Part shown: positions 34,650-47,418 of the stretch, in pieces
Numbering within the stretch: the stretch's first letter is position 1
Layout: every line of letters begins with the position of its first letter
Source: Heligmosomoides polygyrus polygyrus
Taxonomy: Eukaryota; Nematoda; Chromadorea; Rhabditida; Heligmosomidae
Assembly (NCBI GenBank): GCA_947396885.1
Contig: OX377205.1
Coordinates: 27,715,899 to 27,779,898 of the forward strand
DNA length: 64,000 nt
Reading direction: 5' to 3'
Made by a program: the position numbers and the translations under genes
Notes under the pieces: generated by a model
What the model was told of the DNA's origin: nothing
Databases searched by the model: none
The model's input: only the letters and a program-made list of their open reading frames with translations

Positions 34650-36346
34650 GGGTCCCATATCTAACTATTGTGCAGTGGGTAGCAGCAAGTTCGCATGGTT
34701 TGACATGTCAACTAAGAAATAGTAGTATGAAAGCCTTAAACCTTCTCGCGGATATAAATACTGATGTGGAAACAATGGTTTATCATGAAATTTAAGAAAC
34801 TTACGTGTGGTCTCCAAAGCTGACAGTAATAGCGGCAGAATAATTTTCAAAGGATATTTAGCCTAATACCAATGATCCGGTTATAGAACCGATTTTGAGA
34901 TTGAACTGTAGTTTTAACTATTTGACTATAGGTAATTTTGAACTATGAACTAACTTTTTTTTTATAATAACTGCAATTTTGAGCTAAGTGTATTTACACA
35001 CCGTTCCCTAGCTTGACAACTAAAATCCCGTGAAATAGCCTGAGCCAGAGCTAGAAAGAGATCTTCTACAACGAATTCATCCAACAACACTAAGCAAGTG
35101 TTTCGTACAAGATCATGTATAAACAACAGCACATCTCCAAAGAGTACTTCTACGCCGAATAGAAGCTGAACACAGCTCTGTCCTGTGTCTGAGCTCTAGG
35201 TCCAGTATTTCCTGGAGCAGAACGCGATGCTGTGGGAGCCGTAGTCGCGAATAAGACGGGAGCTGAAGGACGCGATATTAAGAACTCCGTTAAAGCAGTA
35301 GTGTAGTGAAGGGAACTCATCATCAAAAATAAGAGAGACTGAGAGCGGTGCCTTTGAAAGAAGGATGAAGGAAAATAGAGGACCGCGGCTGGTTGAGAGC
35401 GCTGTAGTCCTAGAACGAAATATGAAGGAAATCGAGTAGTAAAGACGGATTTTCAGGATGGAACGGGTGCGCAAAGATGACGAGGGATAAGCGAATTCCT
35501 ACGGACATCAATCTAGACCAAATTTTGCTAAGGAAAGGTGATGTTCTTGGAGTGTGAACGAGAAAGAAACAAGAAAATAGTCTAGAAGGCGTCAAGAGCA
35601 ACATATGCAAATATAATATGACACCGATATAAACACATACAATTAAGAAACTGACAAAAGACATACCTTAGCTAATTACTCGTCCGCACAACCAGCTCAG
35701 CGACGGCCAAGGTCACGAGGAGTCCTTGGCTGACGGCCAATGTCATGATGAGCGGAATTTCATCACTTCAGTGATGAAATTCCGCTCCTCGGCTGACGGC
35801 CAAGGTCACGAGGCTTCCTTTCCGCTTCGGGTCCTCTATTAGGGTGAAAATCAAGAGAGGGTCAATCCTCGATAGAAAGAAAAGCGCTTTCCTAGCCTGG
35901 ATGAAGTTTGCAAAAAATGCGTTCCAAAGGACTCTCTGGAAAGAAAAAAGACGCAGAATTCGGGACATAGCGCCGACAGAGGGCATCTATGTGAAACGAA
36001 ACCAAATAATCCACCCTACCGACTGCCTTATGAAGCAACCATCATGCACTCGAGTACCATTCTAAAGAATGAATTTCCTCCCTGAAAAAGCAGTTAAACA
36101 ACATATGCTGGGAAATGATGGCAGAGGCAAGCGCTCGCGAAGCGAAGGTTAGAATGATTCTCGGGGCTTCCATGTACACAACAATGCACACGCAAATCAA
36201 CGATACAGTCCAGTGCTTAAAGCTTGGAAAAAACGAGAAATGGGAAATGACTGCGCCTGGATTGCAACATTGCGTTTCTAGGCTCTAACTTCTTCCTTGC
36301 TGGGCGAGCGTGTCCGATTGGAGCACGCTATTCACTGCGCCCGAAT
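34650..36346. other. Intergenic with a compact palindrome and direct repeats
   Basis: AT-rich from 34800 to 35000. The only structured part is at 35700-35830 (separate entry). The frame 35844-36065 is Lys/Arg-rich without domain support. Confidence 0.4.
35700..35818. repeat. Triple direct repeat flanking a perfect palindrome
   Basis: GACGGCCAAGGTCACGAGG or close variants occur at about 35702, 35732 and 35794. Between the second and third lies an 18-base perfect inverted repeat (35750-35767 and 35770-35787) around a 2-base centre. Confidence 0.85.
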
Positions 36347-37684
36347 AGGCCTATGTTATATTTCGGGGACGCGTCGCCGACGTCGGTGACAGCGCGTCGC
36401 CGTGCTGTGCACGGCCACGGTCCGTCACCTACGTCGCCGACGTCATCCAAGGGTGGCAGGAAATGCGCTCCGATGGAGTGCTATGATTGTGGGTTGGTTA
36501 TTCGTTCCCGGAACTGCCATCATCACCACCGTACTTCGAATTATGAAATCGAGAAATGCTAAGGACACCGTCTTGCGAACACAAAAAGCACAGTTCATTA
36601 GAACACCGAGTGTTTGGGAGGAAGTGGGACCCTAAACCTTAGCTCCCCTTCAATTTGTCACTTTTCTTCCTTTTTGTGTCTTTCTCAGCCCTTCCGTTCG
36701 CATTTTCTAGGCCTATAATACTAAATAGAACTGTGTAGAAAATAAGTAGTGTTTCCTCGCTTTCTCAAATGGTAATGCAAACCTCTGCGAAGAGATACTA
36801 AATAGAACTGTGTAGAAAATAAGTAGTGTTTCCTCGTTTTCTCAAATGTTAATGCAAACCTCTGCGAAGAGCTTTTTCGAGATAGAATTCTTACTACTTA
36901 CGAGTTAAATTTTCCTTTGAACTTCGAGAATTCCGCGTAAATTTAATTTAAATGCGATTCAACGAAGAAGGTCTTTGCTGAACCGACGCTTTTTTGACGT
37001 ATTAACGGGATAGACTGCGCCATGCACTCGTCCGTTATTTTGCATTTTACAATCTATTGATAGTGTTTCGCTTGAATACTTCCTATAATCTCTTTACAAA
37101 GTGACCTATCGATTGAATTCTGCTTCTTTTAAAGTTTAAAACCTAAAAACACACTATGCCTTGCAAAAAATACAGGGTATCCATCTACTTTTGAATGGTT
37201 CTAACATTGCTGCTAGTGAAACCTTTGAACACTTATCCATCCTTCTAAAAGCCAAATTTGGTTAGTAAGAGAAAATTAACAATGGCAGATTAACAATGGT
37301 TGAGCAGACTACCGTACATATAGAACAAAAAATCATCATCAAGTCTTAAAGCATTAAGAAGAATTAAGAATTAAAATTTCTTTTGAAGATTAAGAAAAGC
37401 TCAAAATGTATGCAAATTCGAGGCAAATGTGATCACTTAGCCTTTCTATGAACTCTGGTTACCAAGTGATGACATTGAAAACCCGCTCCGATGCTAAAAA
37501 TGCGCTCCGATGCTCTCCTGTCAACGTTGTCCCCGACGCCGCCATAGAATCTGTTGACGACGTCGCCGACGTCGACCACGCGTCTGTGGCGACGTCGGCG
37601 ACGTCGGTGGTGACGTCAGCTTCGGCGACGTCGGTGACGGGCTGTCGGTGACGGGTCGCAGCACCGAAGTATAACATAAGCCAT
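36347..37684. mobile_element. Candidate foldback element with GC-rich inverted ends
   Basis: Left end AGGCCTATGTTATATTTCGG (36347-36366) is inverted at about 37664-37684 with about 17 of 20 matches. Inside both ends are arrays of GACGTCGCCGACGTC and CGTCGGTGAC modules, far more GC-rich than the surroundings. No transposase is seen between the ends. The interior holds a 77-base tandem duplication. This layout fits a foldback-type non-autonomous element, but no target duplication was found. Confidence 0.5.
36716..36870 (+). repeat. 77-base tandem duplication
   Basis: Two nearly identical units, starting with CTAAATAGAACTGTGTAG at 36721 and 36798 and ending in CCTCTGCGAAGAG. Only two or three differences separate them. 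Confidence 0.92.
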
Positions 37685-37687
37685 AGC

Positions 37688-37790
37688 AACAGTGTGTTGC
37701 GAACCTCCAACAGGATAGCAACACACTGTTGCCGTTGCAACAGAATAGCAACCGCAGTTTCTGTTTCCAACTACAGTTGCTATTCTGTTG
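37688..37790. repeat. Two adjacent perfect inverted repeats
   Basis: Arms of 13 bases at 37688-37700 and 37718-37730 (AACAGTGTGTTGC) are followed by arms of 15 bases at 37738-37752 and 37776-37790 (CAACAGAATAGCAAC). They lie about 60 bases before the left edge of duplication copy B. Confidence 0.88.
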
Positions 37791-37944
37791 GAGGGGCGTG
37801 GTTGGGCGGAGACTGTTTGGCTCGTCGAACTCGCATGTCCGAGTAGGTCCTGCAAGGACAATCTTCAAATTGTCGCATCGCGTCGCTGAAACTTGAAATG
37901 AAAACAGCTTCCTCCTATCCTATCTTCCCCTTATCTATTTCTTC

Positions 37945-39680
37945 TCATTATGAGTATGTCAACGAGAAACTCGAGACGCGCGATGGTGAACGACAACTTT
38001 ATCGGCTTGCCAAAGCACGCCATCGCCAGAGCGAGGACATCGAAAAGTTCTTTGGCATCAACGATGAGAATGGCCATCTGCTGATGAACCGCAAAAGGGC
38101 TATGGAACGATGGCATGACTACTTCGAGAGAATTTCAACAGTAGAGTTTGCCCATCCGCCTATCCCTTGCGTCCCTCCTACACACGGTCCTGTGCAGAAA
38201 ATCACTGTGGAGGAGACGGAAGCGGCTTTGAAGAAGATGAAGCCAGGCAAAGCAACGGGCCCTGACGACATAGCGGCCGAACTATGGAACTCGAGGTGCT
38301 GGAATCCTGCTGAATGGCTAACGAAGTTTTTCAACCAGGTTGTTGCGGAGAAGAAGGTTCCTGGTAGTTGGTAGCAAAGCACGACGATCCCGATCTGGAA
38401 GAAGAAGGGCAGTCCCGCGGACTGCACAAGTTACCGTCCAATCCGATTGCTCTCGCACAGTATGAAAATATTTGAGCGAATTGTGGATGGACGTATTCGC
38501 GAGATCGTCCGGCTTTCCACCAACCAGTGTGGCTTCGTAGCCGGCTGTGGCACCATCGACGCCATTCATGCTGTTCGTCTTCTTGTGGAAAGACATCGCG
38601 AGAAACAAAAACCGCTGCATCTTGCTTTCCTCGACCTGGAGAAAGCATTTGATCGTGTACCGCGTGAGGTCATATGGTATGCCTTACGACAGCACGGTGT
38701 CCCTGAAGAACTGATCGAGTGGGTGCGCATTCTTTACTCTTGTCCTAAGAGTCAAGTGCGAGCGCCGGCCGGCACATCCACGGAGTTTCCAATCTCCGTC
38801 GGTGTTCACCAAGGTTCCGCGCTTTCCCCACTTCTTTTCATTGTCGTAATGGATGCCATTTCGCGAGACCTTCAGAAGCCTGCTCCTTGGACGCTGCTCT
38901 ATGCAGATGACGTAATGCTTGCGAGTGAAGACAAGGCCGAACTTGAGCGACAAGTGCAAGCTTGGTGTGACCGCTTGGCGGCGTTCGGGCTCAAGCTAAA
39001 CGTCCAAAAATCTGAGCACTTGACGACAGACGTAAACGAGACTGGGTCCATTGAGATCAATGGCACTGCGCTCGTACGAGCGACACATTTCAAGTACCTT
39101 GGATCTGCAATTGCGTCTGATGGTAGTCTGACGTGCGAGGTGAACTCACGCGTGAGCGCAGCGTGGTCCAAATGGCGCTCAATGACAGGCGTTCTGTGCG
39201 ACAGAAAGATACCGGAGCGCTTAAAATCAAAGATCTACAGAACCGTCGTCCGACCAGTAGCGATGTACGGTGCTGAGTGCTGGCCTGCAACGAAGGAAGT
39301 TGAGAGCCGCCTCAGCGTGATGGAGACGAAAATGCTGCGCTGGACGGCTGGTGTGGATCATGTTCGCAATGTCTCCGTACGTCAAAGGTTTGGCGTCGCT
39401 CCAATTGCTGACAAGCTGCGTGAAGCTCGCCTACGGTGGTATGGCCATGTTCTTCGTGCGGACGGCGACACCGTTCGAAAGATTGGCCTCAACATAGATG
39501 TGCCCGGAAAACGGCCTAAAGGACGACCTAGGCAACGCTGGCTTGATACGTTGCACGTGGACTTAAAGGAAGTTGGTATCCACCCCGATCAAGCGTTTGA
39601 TCGTGCGAAGTGGCGTCATCATACCAGAAGAGCGGACCCCGCTGCTAAGCGGGACAAACGCTGAAGAATAAGAATAAGAT
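37945..39680 (+). pseudogene. RTE-type LINE, 5'-truncated reverse transcriptase
   Basis: Reverse transcriptase that would prime on nicked chromosomal DNA. One frame runs to 39664, broken only by an in-frame TAG at 38372-38374. Seen in order: LETRDGERQLYRLAKARHRQ, KKMKPGKATGPDDIAAELW, YRPIRLLSHSMKIFERI, the motif A block FLDLEKAFDRVP, the motif B block GVHQGSALSPLLF, the active-site box LLYADDVMLA, then YLGSAIASDGSL, MYGAECWPATK, RLRWYGHVLR and a basic GKRPKGRPRQRW tail. A short 3' tail GAATAAGAATAAGATT follows the stop, as usual for RTE. The endonuclease is absent. The RT frame is otherwise well preserved, so the insertion is fairly young. Confidence 0.9.
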
Positions 39681-39682
39681 TA

Positions 39683-41870
39683 GGTCTATATTTTCTCCTG
39701 AGGTCCAAACTGCGCAGCCCCAAGGATTTTTTCTCTCATTGCTATTTGGTACTCGGCTATAGTCCATGGACAGCACTAATTTCCGGGTCGTTTTGAACTT
39801 TTTCTAAAGTTCTAATAAGAATCTTATGTGGTGAGTAAACTGAGGTGCCATATTGAAGATTAGGGCGAGTGTAGGTTTTGTAGGCCTTGATCAGCACTAG
39901 TGGAGTTTGGTCTTCAGCGCTTTGAAAGAATTATGGGTTTTACGTGCAGCATTTTTAGTTATCTCTTACATCTCCATTGACAGTGAATTATTGCCCTTTA
40001 TCCCTTTGTGAGATCTCGTTTACTGCTTTGGTCAGATTCCCAGTTCTCCAGCGGTACATCTGTACAGGCCAGTATGCCCCACGTTGTCTTTCTCGGCCTG
40101 GTGAATCGGTTTCTTAGCGCTGAAGGGGCCAGTGAGTTAGCTCGCACTGTTGTGTGAACTCTTTCTTGCGCTTATGGGCACATGTCATTCCTGGTAATGA
40201 GGTGGACGCGATTTTGTTCACCCAGTGAGCTTCACAATAGAATGTCAAAAACATTTCGAGCTCTTTTCAGACCTTTAGAAAGACGAGTTCGTCGAAACAT
40301 CGGCCGCAAGAAAGAATTTTAGATCGAACCTGGAAGGCAAAGAAGATTGAAAAAAACTTGCTCATAAAATGCTCAGGTTTCAAGCACGTAAAAGTTGGAG
40401 ATTTATTCTCATCAACGATGTACCGCTTGACTTTTTGTTCTGTGCTATTAGAGCTGTAGTAACGCTTCGAGTCGCTTTTATCTCTGCGTGAGATATCTCG
40501 TTTAATAAGTATACAATAGTATAACATTGCAATTTTTATAGGATTGATAGCGTAAATGCTGCTTACCTAAATTTATGCTGAGTAGAACTGTAAAGTGTTT
40601 CTTTTATTCCCATTGCTTTTGATGATTCTATATTTACATGCAAACAGCTATTACCCTACGACTCCAGTGACAATGAACGAGTGCGCCACGCGATATTTTT
40701 CGGCAACACAAAATCAAATCCATGAAATTCCATATTAGGATAAACCTAAAAATATTGTTTGAGGTAAAATGACAAAATTTCGAATATACTTAAATAGCAT
40801 TTAAACAACAACATTTTCTTAAGCACTTTGTTTAGGCCAATTTTTAGTATATATTTTCTTTAAAGCTTTTAAAGCACCGCCAGGTTATGTTTATTTAATC
40901 TTTAAAAGCGTTTAACTCATAACTAGTTTGAGAATATCTATTATATTTCTATATAGGTTTCGGATTCCAAATTAAAAAAAAAGTGTCAAGTTTAAGATGA
41001 GAAGTGTTCAGTTCAAAACAAAAATAGGTTATTATTCTACGTTGTTCTCTTCTGACTTGTTCTTAGCGGAGCACTTTTCCTTTCAAAAATATTCAAATGC
41101 AACAACATCAGTGACTTCTTAAAATGAAACACTAAAAATCAAAGCACTTGGGGCAAATCTCGTTCCCGCATTTGACCGTAGCTGCTTGCCACGCAGCTAC
41201 GGAGTCCTGTCAGAGACGTCAGTCGTTCTTCGGTCATCGTCATGTAAAATCCGATGTTGTAAGAAAAGACTTTGATTATCCTTGACCTCATAGAGTTTTC
41301 TGGCGCGCCGATTAGGACTGATCAGTCATATTGAAATACGGCCACCTATAACGAAAGAATTTTCGATTGTTCTAGAAGCAGTCCTGACGCTTCGCAATCA
41401 GAACTGAAGACCGCCCTGAAGTAGTTCAGTGAATTGGTTGTTTGTCTGTTTCATTGTCACCGCACTAGCATGTAGAACATGAGCTTTGCAAAAACACAAA
41501 AGAGATTCCCAACACAGTATTCAAACCATTGATCTACAGCTCACGAAACGACTACGTTATCCAATAGGCGACTGGTCGACACGTCGCTTCAAGAAAACAA
41601 TGAGCTTAATATGACAGCATTCAACCACTACCACGCCAACATCCATGTCCTGAACTCTGCACAGCGTTGTGCTCGGTTAGGATGTTCGCACTAGGCAACT
41701 GCTCAAAGGGAGGCGAATCTGTGTATGTGTCACATCACATCAGTAGTTCGGAACTCCTATTTCTGGTTGGTTCAGTTTCTGGTTGATGCATGAGATAGTG
41801 AAAGCAGCTACGCAGGGTGATAACCGTAGTAGAGAACAGCTGCTGGCAACTTCTCGAAGATTCTGGATGT
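39683..41870. other. Non-coding part of copy B
   Basis: Matches 15040-17700 of copy A minus its LINE insertion. No gene supported. Confidence 0.5.
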
Positions 41871-41873
41871 ATT

Positions 41874-42440
41874 ATGGATCCATGCGTGTGTGTAGCGCAG
41901 CCGGAGGAGGTGCCAGCTGTCGCACGCGCTCACCCTGTACCAGGTTCTTGGTTCGGATTCCGCCCAGGCCAACCAAGACTTCCATTCTTCTGTGGTCGGT
42001 GAATTGGTACCAGACTTGTCTGGGAAGGATAAATGCGCTGACTTTCCATCTCCTGTACACAGCAAGTCATTGTATTGCCAGGTGGCGGAAAGTGACGTAT
42101 TGCTTCGCATACTGTGTCATATTTGTTAGGTTTGCATGTCTCACCTATTCATAACTTTATGTGTCCTTCATAGATTTTCCATCCTGATTTCTTCCGGTTT
42201 CTTAATATCTTAAAAATAGAGGACTTCACAGTTAGAAGGATGAGGTTGCTTGAATTCTGTTTCTTCGTTGTTTGTTTTAGCGTTTTAACATGTCCACCTA
42301 CTAGCGGATGATCACAGGTAAAGATAAAGAGAGATACGCATATAAATTCCTCCACAACATTAGAATGCGCAGAATTAGAATGCGTGTCGCATCCCAAGAG
42401 GGATTGAATATGCCGTCCTTTATCCTCTATCCTTTATCCT
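41874..42440 (+). repeat. SINE family 1 split by an insertion (copy B)
   Basis: Head with box A-like TAGCGCAGCCGG at about 41893 and box B-like GGTTCGGATTCC near 41950; tail with repeated CTTTATC units to about 42440. Same internal insertion as the copy at 17806. Confidence 0.7.
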
Positions 42441-44740
42441 TTAGTATGTTTTCTTAATAACGACATCCGATTCGGATACTACCCAACAACATTCCATGGC
42501 GTAGAGGATAAAAGTGAAACGGACACCACCGACTTTAGTAATATAACCAAAATTTGTAGAGATATGACGAGTAAATGTTAGCAGTCGCTTTTCATCGACA
42601 ATAGTTGTTCAGTGCTTAGGAGGGACAATGAAAGTTTTCTGAAGCTCCTCCTTGCTCTACGGGCGGCCTAAAAATATTATATCCCATATGAAGGAAAAGC
42701 CAAAAATGTACTGACAGAGGTCTTCGCTAACTAATCGTCATATTGCTGGCATGACATTCAGCCTCAAAGTCTTAGACAACATCGCTAAGCGAATTGGAAA
42801 ATAATAGGTCTGACCGAATGTTTCCATCATTTATGAACATTGAATTTCTCCTTTGCTTTCTATTCCATCAACTGTAGGCGCTTTTGAAGCCATTACTTAA
42901 ATTAAAACCTACTGTTTAAAAGATCTCTTCAGAACAGCCATGGAGGGGCGGGCAACAAATATTAGTCTGAAGACAGTGGCGAAACAAACCTTTTCTTCAA
43001 TATTCCCTTTCCTTATTTCCTTCTCTTTTCTTTCTGCACAGTTTTTAGTTCTCTTTACTTTGACGTCATTTTCTCTTCCTTGTTTCCAAGCTCTAGCTTC
43101 TTTACGCTGCAGCAGAGAAACCAGAATTCTGTGCCATGGGGCTGTGTATTTAGCCTGAGTCTCAAAGGCAATATCTTAGAATTGAATCGAAGTTTAAATG
43201 CCATATTAGTCAATTACTCGCATGAATGTCTTTGAACGAAAGTAGAGAACCGTAGTATGATGGACAGTCGTGCTCAGAATAGAAGGCCGTCCAGATGAAT
43301 AGATAAAGGCCTAAATGATGCTTCGAAAATTTACCGCATGGCTATACTTATCTGAAGACGTCATAAGGAGCTGCTTTCTGGCATAAGAAAACAAAAGAAG
43401 TTGACTTGGCTTGTGAACAATCGAAGGATCCACTTCTGGTATTCGATAATCTGTTATTGGTAGAGTTCAAAAAATAGCCTATTAAGCAACCTGACAGATA
43501 GCAAGAGAACATTCTAAACAAAGGCATGGAGGCTAACTGAAAAGTGTTCAGCTCCGACAAAAAGTCTTCCATTCTATCTGGGCGACATTCCCAAATAACG
43601 TAGCGTGAAATTGAAACGTACAATACTGCAGAATTGAAAGTTAAAGGGTATATTAATTATCTTTAATCTACAGGTAAATCTCTTTCACAGCGTTACTTAT
43701 TTGTATTTTGGAGAAGAAATCTCACTGTGTATAAAAACATCACAAAAATGCCTTCTGACAGTGCATGACCCTCAGCAGCCGAAATATCACATTTTACAAC
43801 TGGGTATTCTGGATGTGTATTCTTGATTGGAAAACTGCCGATGTGAAGGTTTTTAAGGTAGCTACGTAAATAGGCAGTGTCGAGCGAAGCCACTTTCATT
43901 TCAAATCAGAAGTCGAGAACGGCGAACACTTTCGCCCCGAGCGAATAAAACGGCCATCCAATTTCCGAAATAGAGCTGCTTCAGGCAAGTTCAACGTAAT
44001 AAAAACGTTGATGAATGACATTCCCACTCAGTGGCTCTAGCTCATCCGCTTCGGAACCGATACGCTGGCTGTTATCACAGGTGAATTGATATGGATACGA
44101 ACGGAATGGGCGGACGGTGAGCCAACCACATGTAGTAACGAATTGTACCGAGAGCGTTATTGTACCATGCTCTCGGCAGCACGAACACGTGTTTCAGTTC
44201 ATCGGCAGGATGTGAACGGCTCACTAAGTGGGCGGGAAGGTGCTATCGTACTGCATGCGACCTTATGGTCATGTTTCTTCCGGTTATTTCCAGGTGTTGT
44301 CAGCAGCTTGTCAGAAATTATGATCTACCCTGGATCTTCATTAGTGTCTCTTAGACCTTATAGATCTGTTAGGAAGCACAGCAGTGAGTGGACAAGGAGC
44401 AAGCACATTTGTGATTCATATACAGACTTGTATTCCAAATTGGAAACACGATGGTCAAATCAGATGATTAGAACAAAACTGTTCTGTGATCAGGGTCATT
44501 TAACATTTCCTGCTAAAGACTGTAAAAACAAGACGTGCTGTTGTTCTGACTGTTCTTGATGTTCTGACCCCTGTCCCCACTCTTCCTTCTCTTCATTCTT
44601 TTATTAAGTTGTTGACGTACGGGACTTGATAATTGACCCAAATAGCGTTTCACAAGCACTTAACAATAGCTGAATCATACGGAGGCGATATCCACGAGCA
44701 CGGAGCGAGTTTCTGATGCTCAGTCACACCCAGTCAACAT
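42441..44740. other. Non-coding part of copy B
   Basis: Collinear with 18376-20740. It lacks the ATTT-rich insert at 20461 and a 25-base segment found in copy A near 19133-19158. Confidence 0.5.
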
Positions 44741-44744
44741 TTTC

Positions 44745-45080
44745 AGGGACATCTGATGTGGGGGGAAGCGAGCGGCCTGGGAAGCTTTCAAGAGCGTCGA
44801 AGAAGTCGCGAAGAAGACAAAGAACGTACGACTCCATGTCCAACTAGTCGATTCCACTGTTCTTCCTGCGCTAACACACGCCTCAGAAACCTGGATCGTA
44901 CGGAAGCAGGATGGACACGCGATCAGCGCCGCGCAGCGTGGAATCCAGAGGACGATGCTCGGAGTGACACGACTCACGCAAGTGAGAGAAGCCTCCGGAC
45001 TTCCGACTTCGTCGATGTCGAAGATTAGAAACGCAGTCGCAAGGGGTAAGTCGTCGAAAATTAGGTGGGCCGTCATGTTG
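44745..45080 (+). pseudogene. LINE C-terminal fragment (copy B)
   Basis: Same fragment as at 20780. A one-base deletion around 44793 shifts the start of its frame relative to copy A, but the STVLPALTHASETW and QRTMLGVTRLTQVRE stretches are readable. Confidence 0.7.
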
Positions 45081-45084
45081 TGTT

Positions 45085-47418
45085 CCCACTAGAAGACAGC
45101 TTTTGCTGGCAGGATTTTGAGGAATGTCCCAGGACATTCGCCAAGAAATGTTACAGGAATACCAGAAAAAGCATAAGTTGAAGTTCGCCAAGATCCTGAT
45201 AGAAAATGATTTTACATCCTACGTGACCTTTTCGAGAACAAACTCATCAATCTACTATGGTATGCGGATAGGTATAAAAACAGACACTGCTTTCTCTGCA
45301 AAATGACCGCTAAAATGTAATAATTAGGGATGCCACTCTCAAATTTGCGAGCCCATTAGTATGCCGCATGGAAGTAAAGTAAAACTTAATAATTCCTTAC
45401 TATTTTTTCCTACAAGACTGATATATTTCGTATTGTCACTAAACAAGCTCTATGAATTTTCAAATACGTCATTTCATCCGAGAAATTTTAAGTTCCATTT
45501 CCAGCGTCCCCGAAGCATGAATGGACACGCGTAGGCAGCAGTCGGAAGGCCAGCTGATGCATGAGACCTGTTCCTCTTTCCCTGGAGGTGACATGTTTCT
45601 CAGATGGCGTTTTTTCCATGGAATTCGCTTTGCCTTTCCTTCCCAGACCTGGCGATCATTTCTTCCTCGTGCTGCCAGAACGAGGCAACCGGTTGAGGAA
45701 GACGTTTGTTGATGCCGACTTTAAGGCTGACTGCAGATGGCAATTTCGTTTCCCTCCATCGCACCTGGAAAGATTTTAACGAGATTTCCACTCACGACGA
45801 ATAGAAACCGCCTTCATAGTGTCGTAAGAAACCAGTGCTAGCACTCCTCCGTTCTAGTCTTGAAGGTGCTGGTCTTCGGATAACCAGACTAGAAGGGTGG
45901 AATTGTTGAGGATTGCACGGCGATATGGAGATGTTGGATAACAAGTGTCGAGCTCAGCCAGCGAAGTGGGCGAACCTCCAACCATATGAAGTGCGGTCTC
46001 CCGCAGTATTTAGTGCAACATCGTCGCCATTGACCCAGGAAGTTTATAAACTCATGAACTCAAGTGTTGCTCTGAAATTTTACCAACTGAACCCTGCCGT
46101 CCCCTTTCCCCAACGAACTGGACACCCCTCACTTTCGGCTTTTCTGTTTGTCGTCACTTGGAATTCGGAACCAGGCGTCGTTAAAAGGGAAGAGTGAGAT
46201 CTCGATCTCGTCATGCACTCTCGATGTTTATGGGGACTCCGCTGCTGCTTAGCAGGTTCCCGTCCGCAGTTAACTGAGAGCGCGGCAGTGAACGCGTGCT
46301 GACCGCATCAGCTTTCGGGAGTTGATGTCCAAGTACCCTTCAAGTCTGGCGTGGAAACATGACAACGAAAGGAGAGGTTACCTGAACTGCTTCGTGATTC
46401 GCGCGTTCCATTGCCCGAACAAAGTTCTTCACGTCCAGAAACTCAAGAGAGTTCAACCAAATTTCGAGTTCAAATAAAGACATCATAGGTCTATCTCTGA
46501 ACAATTCCAAGAAACTACTTCAATGAGTTCATTGTGGGCTCTCAGTTGTATTTTGTTTGGTTGAATTCGTTGGTGTTTTCCACGGGCATTATCTTTTCAC
46601 GTGTGGCCTCGGTCCACGTCGTGAATAAATGAATATCTAAATGAATAAAATCTCAAGTAAACGTAAGCACGTGAAAGTTAGCTTGTAATCAGTTAAGGCT
46701 CACGGAAATTTTGGAAGATTCTCAAGAATTTGTTGTACACCAATACGCACTCCAATTGCGTCAACCAGTGTCGAGTAGAAGTGGAGTTCAGTACGCATCC
46801 CAAACAGGCACAAAATATTCTCTTTATCCTCTATCCTTCAGAATACCAACTTTAAAGTCTTTATTAAAAAACAACAGCATTCAAAAATACAAAATGAAGT
46901 TATGATTAATTAACATACACATGAAGATGCTACGGAGAGGTTATGATCCAACAGGACCCCTTACGCTTTTCGGGAATCGGACGAGATTCTCATCAGCACT
47001 GTGATGTTTTCCAGAAAGCTGCCCTAGAGACTGATATCTACTTCTGGAGAGATCATTCTCTCCAGAGGTTCGTCACGCATTTCCTATTGCTTGAAGTCGT
47101 AGAAAACACCGATGCATTGACCCATACAATCACTTCCGGAGCCAGCTGACATGCAGCGCTGTCTCTCACCCGTCCTAGACCAGTCTGGTATCTGATCGAA
47201 AGCCGGTTTGCTGACCTTCATGACAGACCTTCACAGGAGTTTTGCCTTGATTGTCTTTGCTTAACTTGGTGTCTAGTTGAATGATTTGTGGAGAACAACT
47301 GAACCGGAATACCGCTGAAGGTGAAGGTCTCCATCTTCTTACAAGATCGAAAGAATTTGCTGACATTCATTAGAACTAGAGTTCTTTTGGAATTTAAGGA
47401 ATCATGTGCTTTGAAGGG
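45085..47418. other. Right part of copy B with BEL empty site
   Basis: GATTGCACGGCGATATGG at about 45912-45929 is the uninterrupted target of the BEL insertion. The rest matches 21080-21916 and 27360-28862. No gene supported. Confidence 0.6.

Larger units (their letters stand above)
37851..47418 (+). repeat. Large direct duplication, copy B
   Basis: Collinear with copy A at 14935-28862. It contains an RTE reverse transcriptase insertion at about 37945-39680 that copy A lacks. It has clean empty sites for copy A's LINE (near 41755) and BEL element (near 45917). Homology stops after ATCATGTGCTTTGAAGG at about 47418. Confidence 0.9.
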
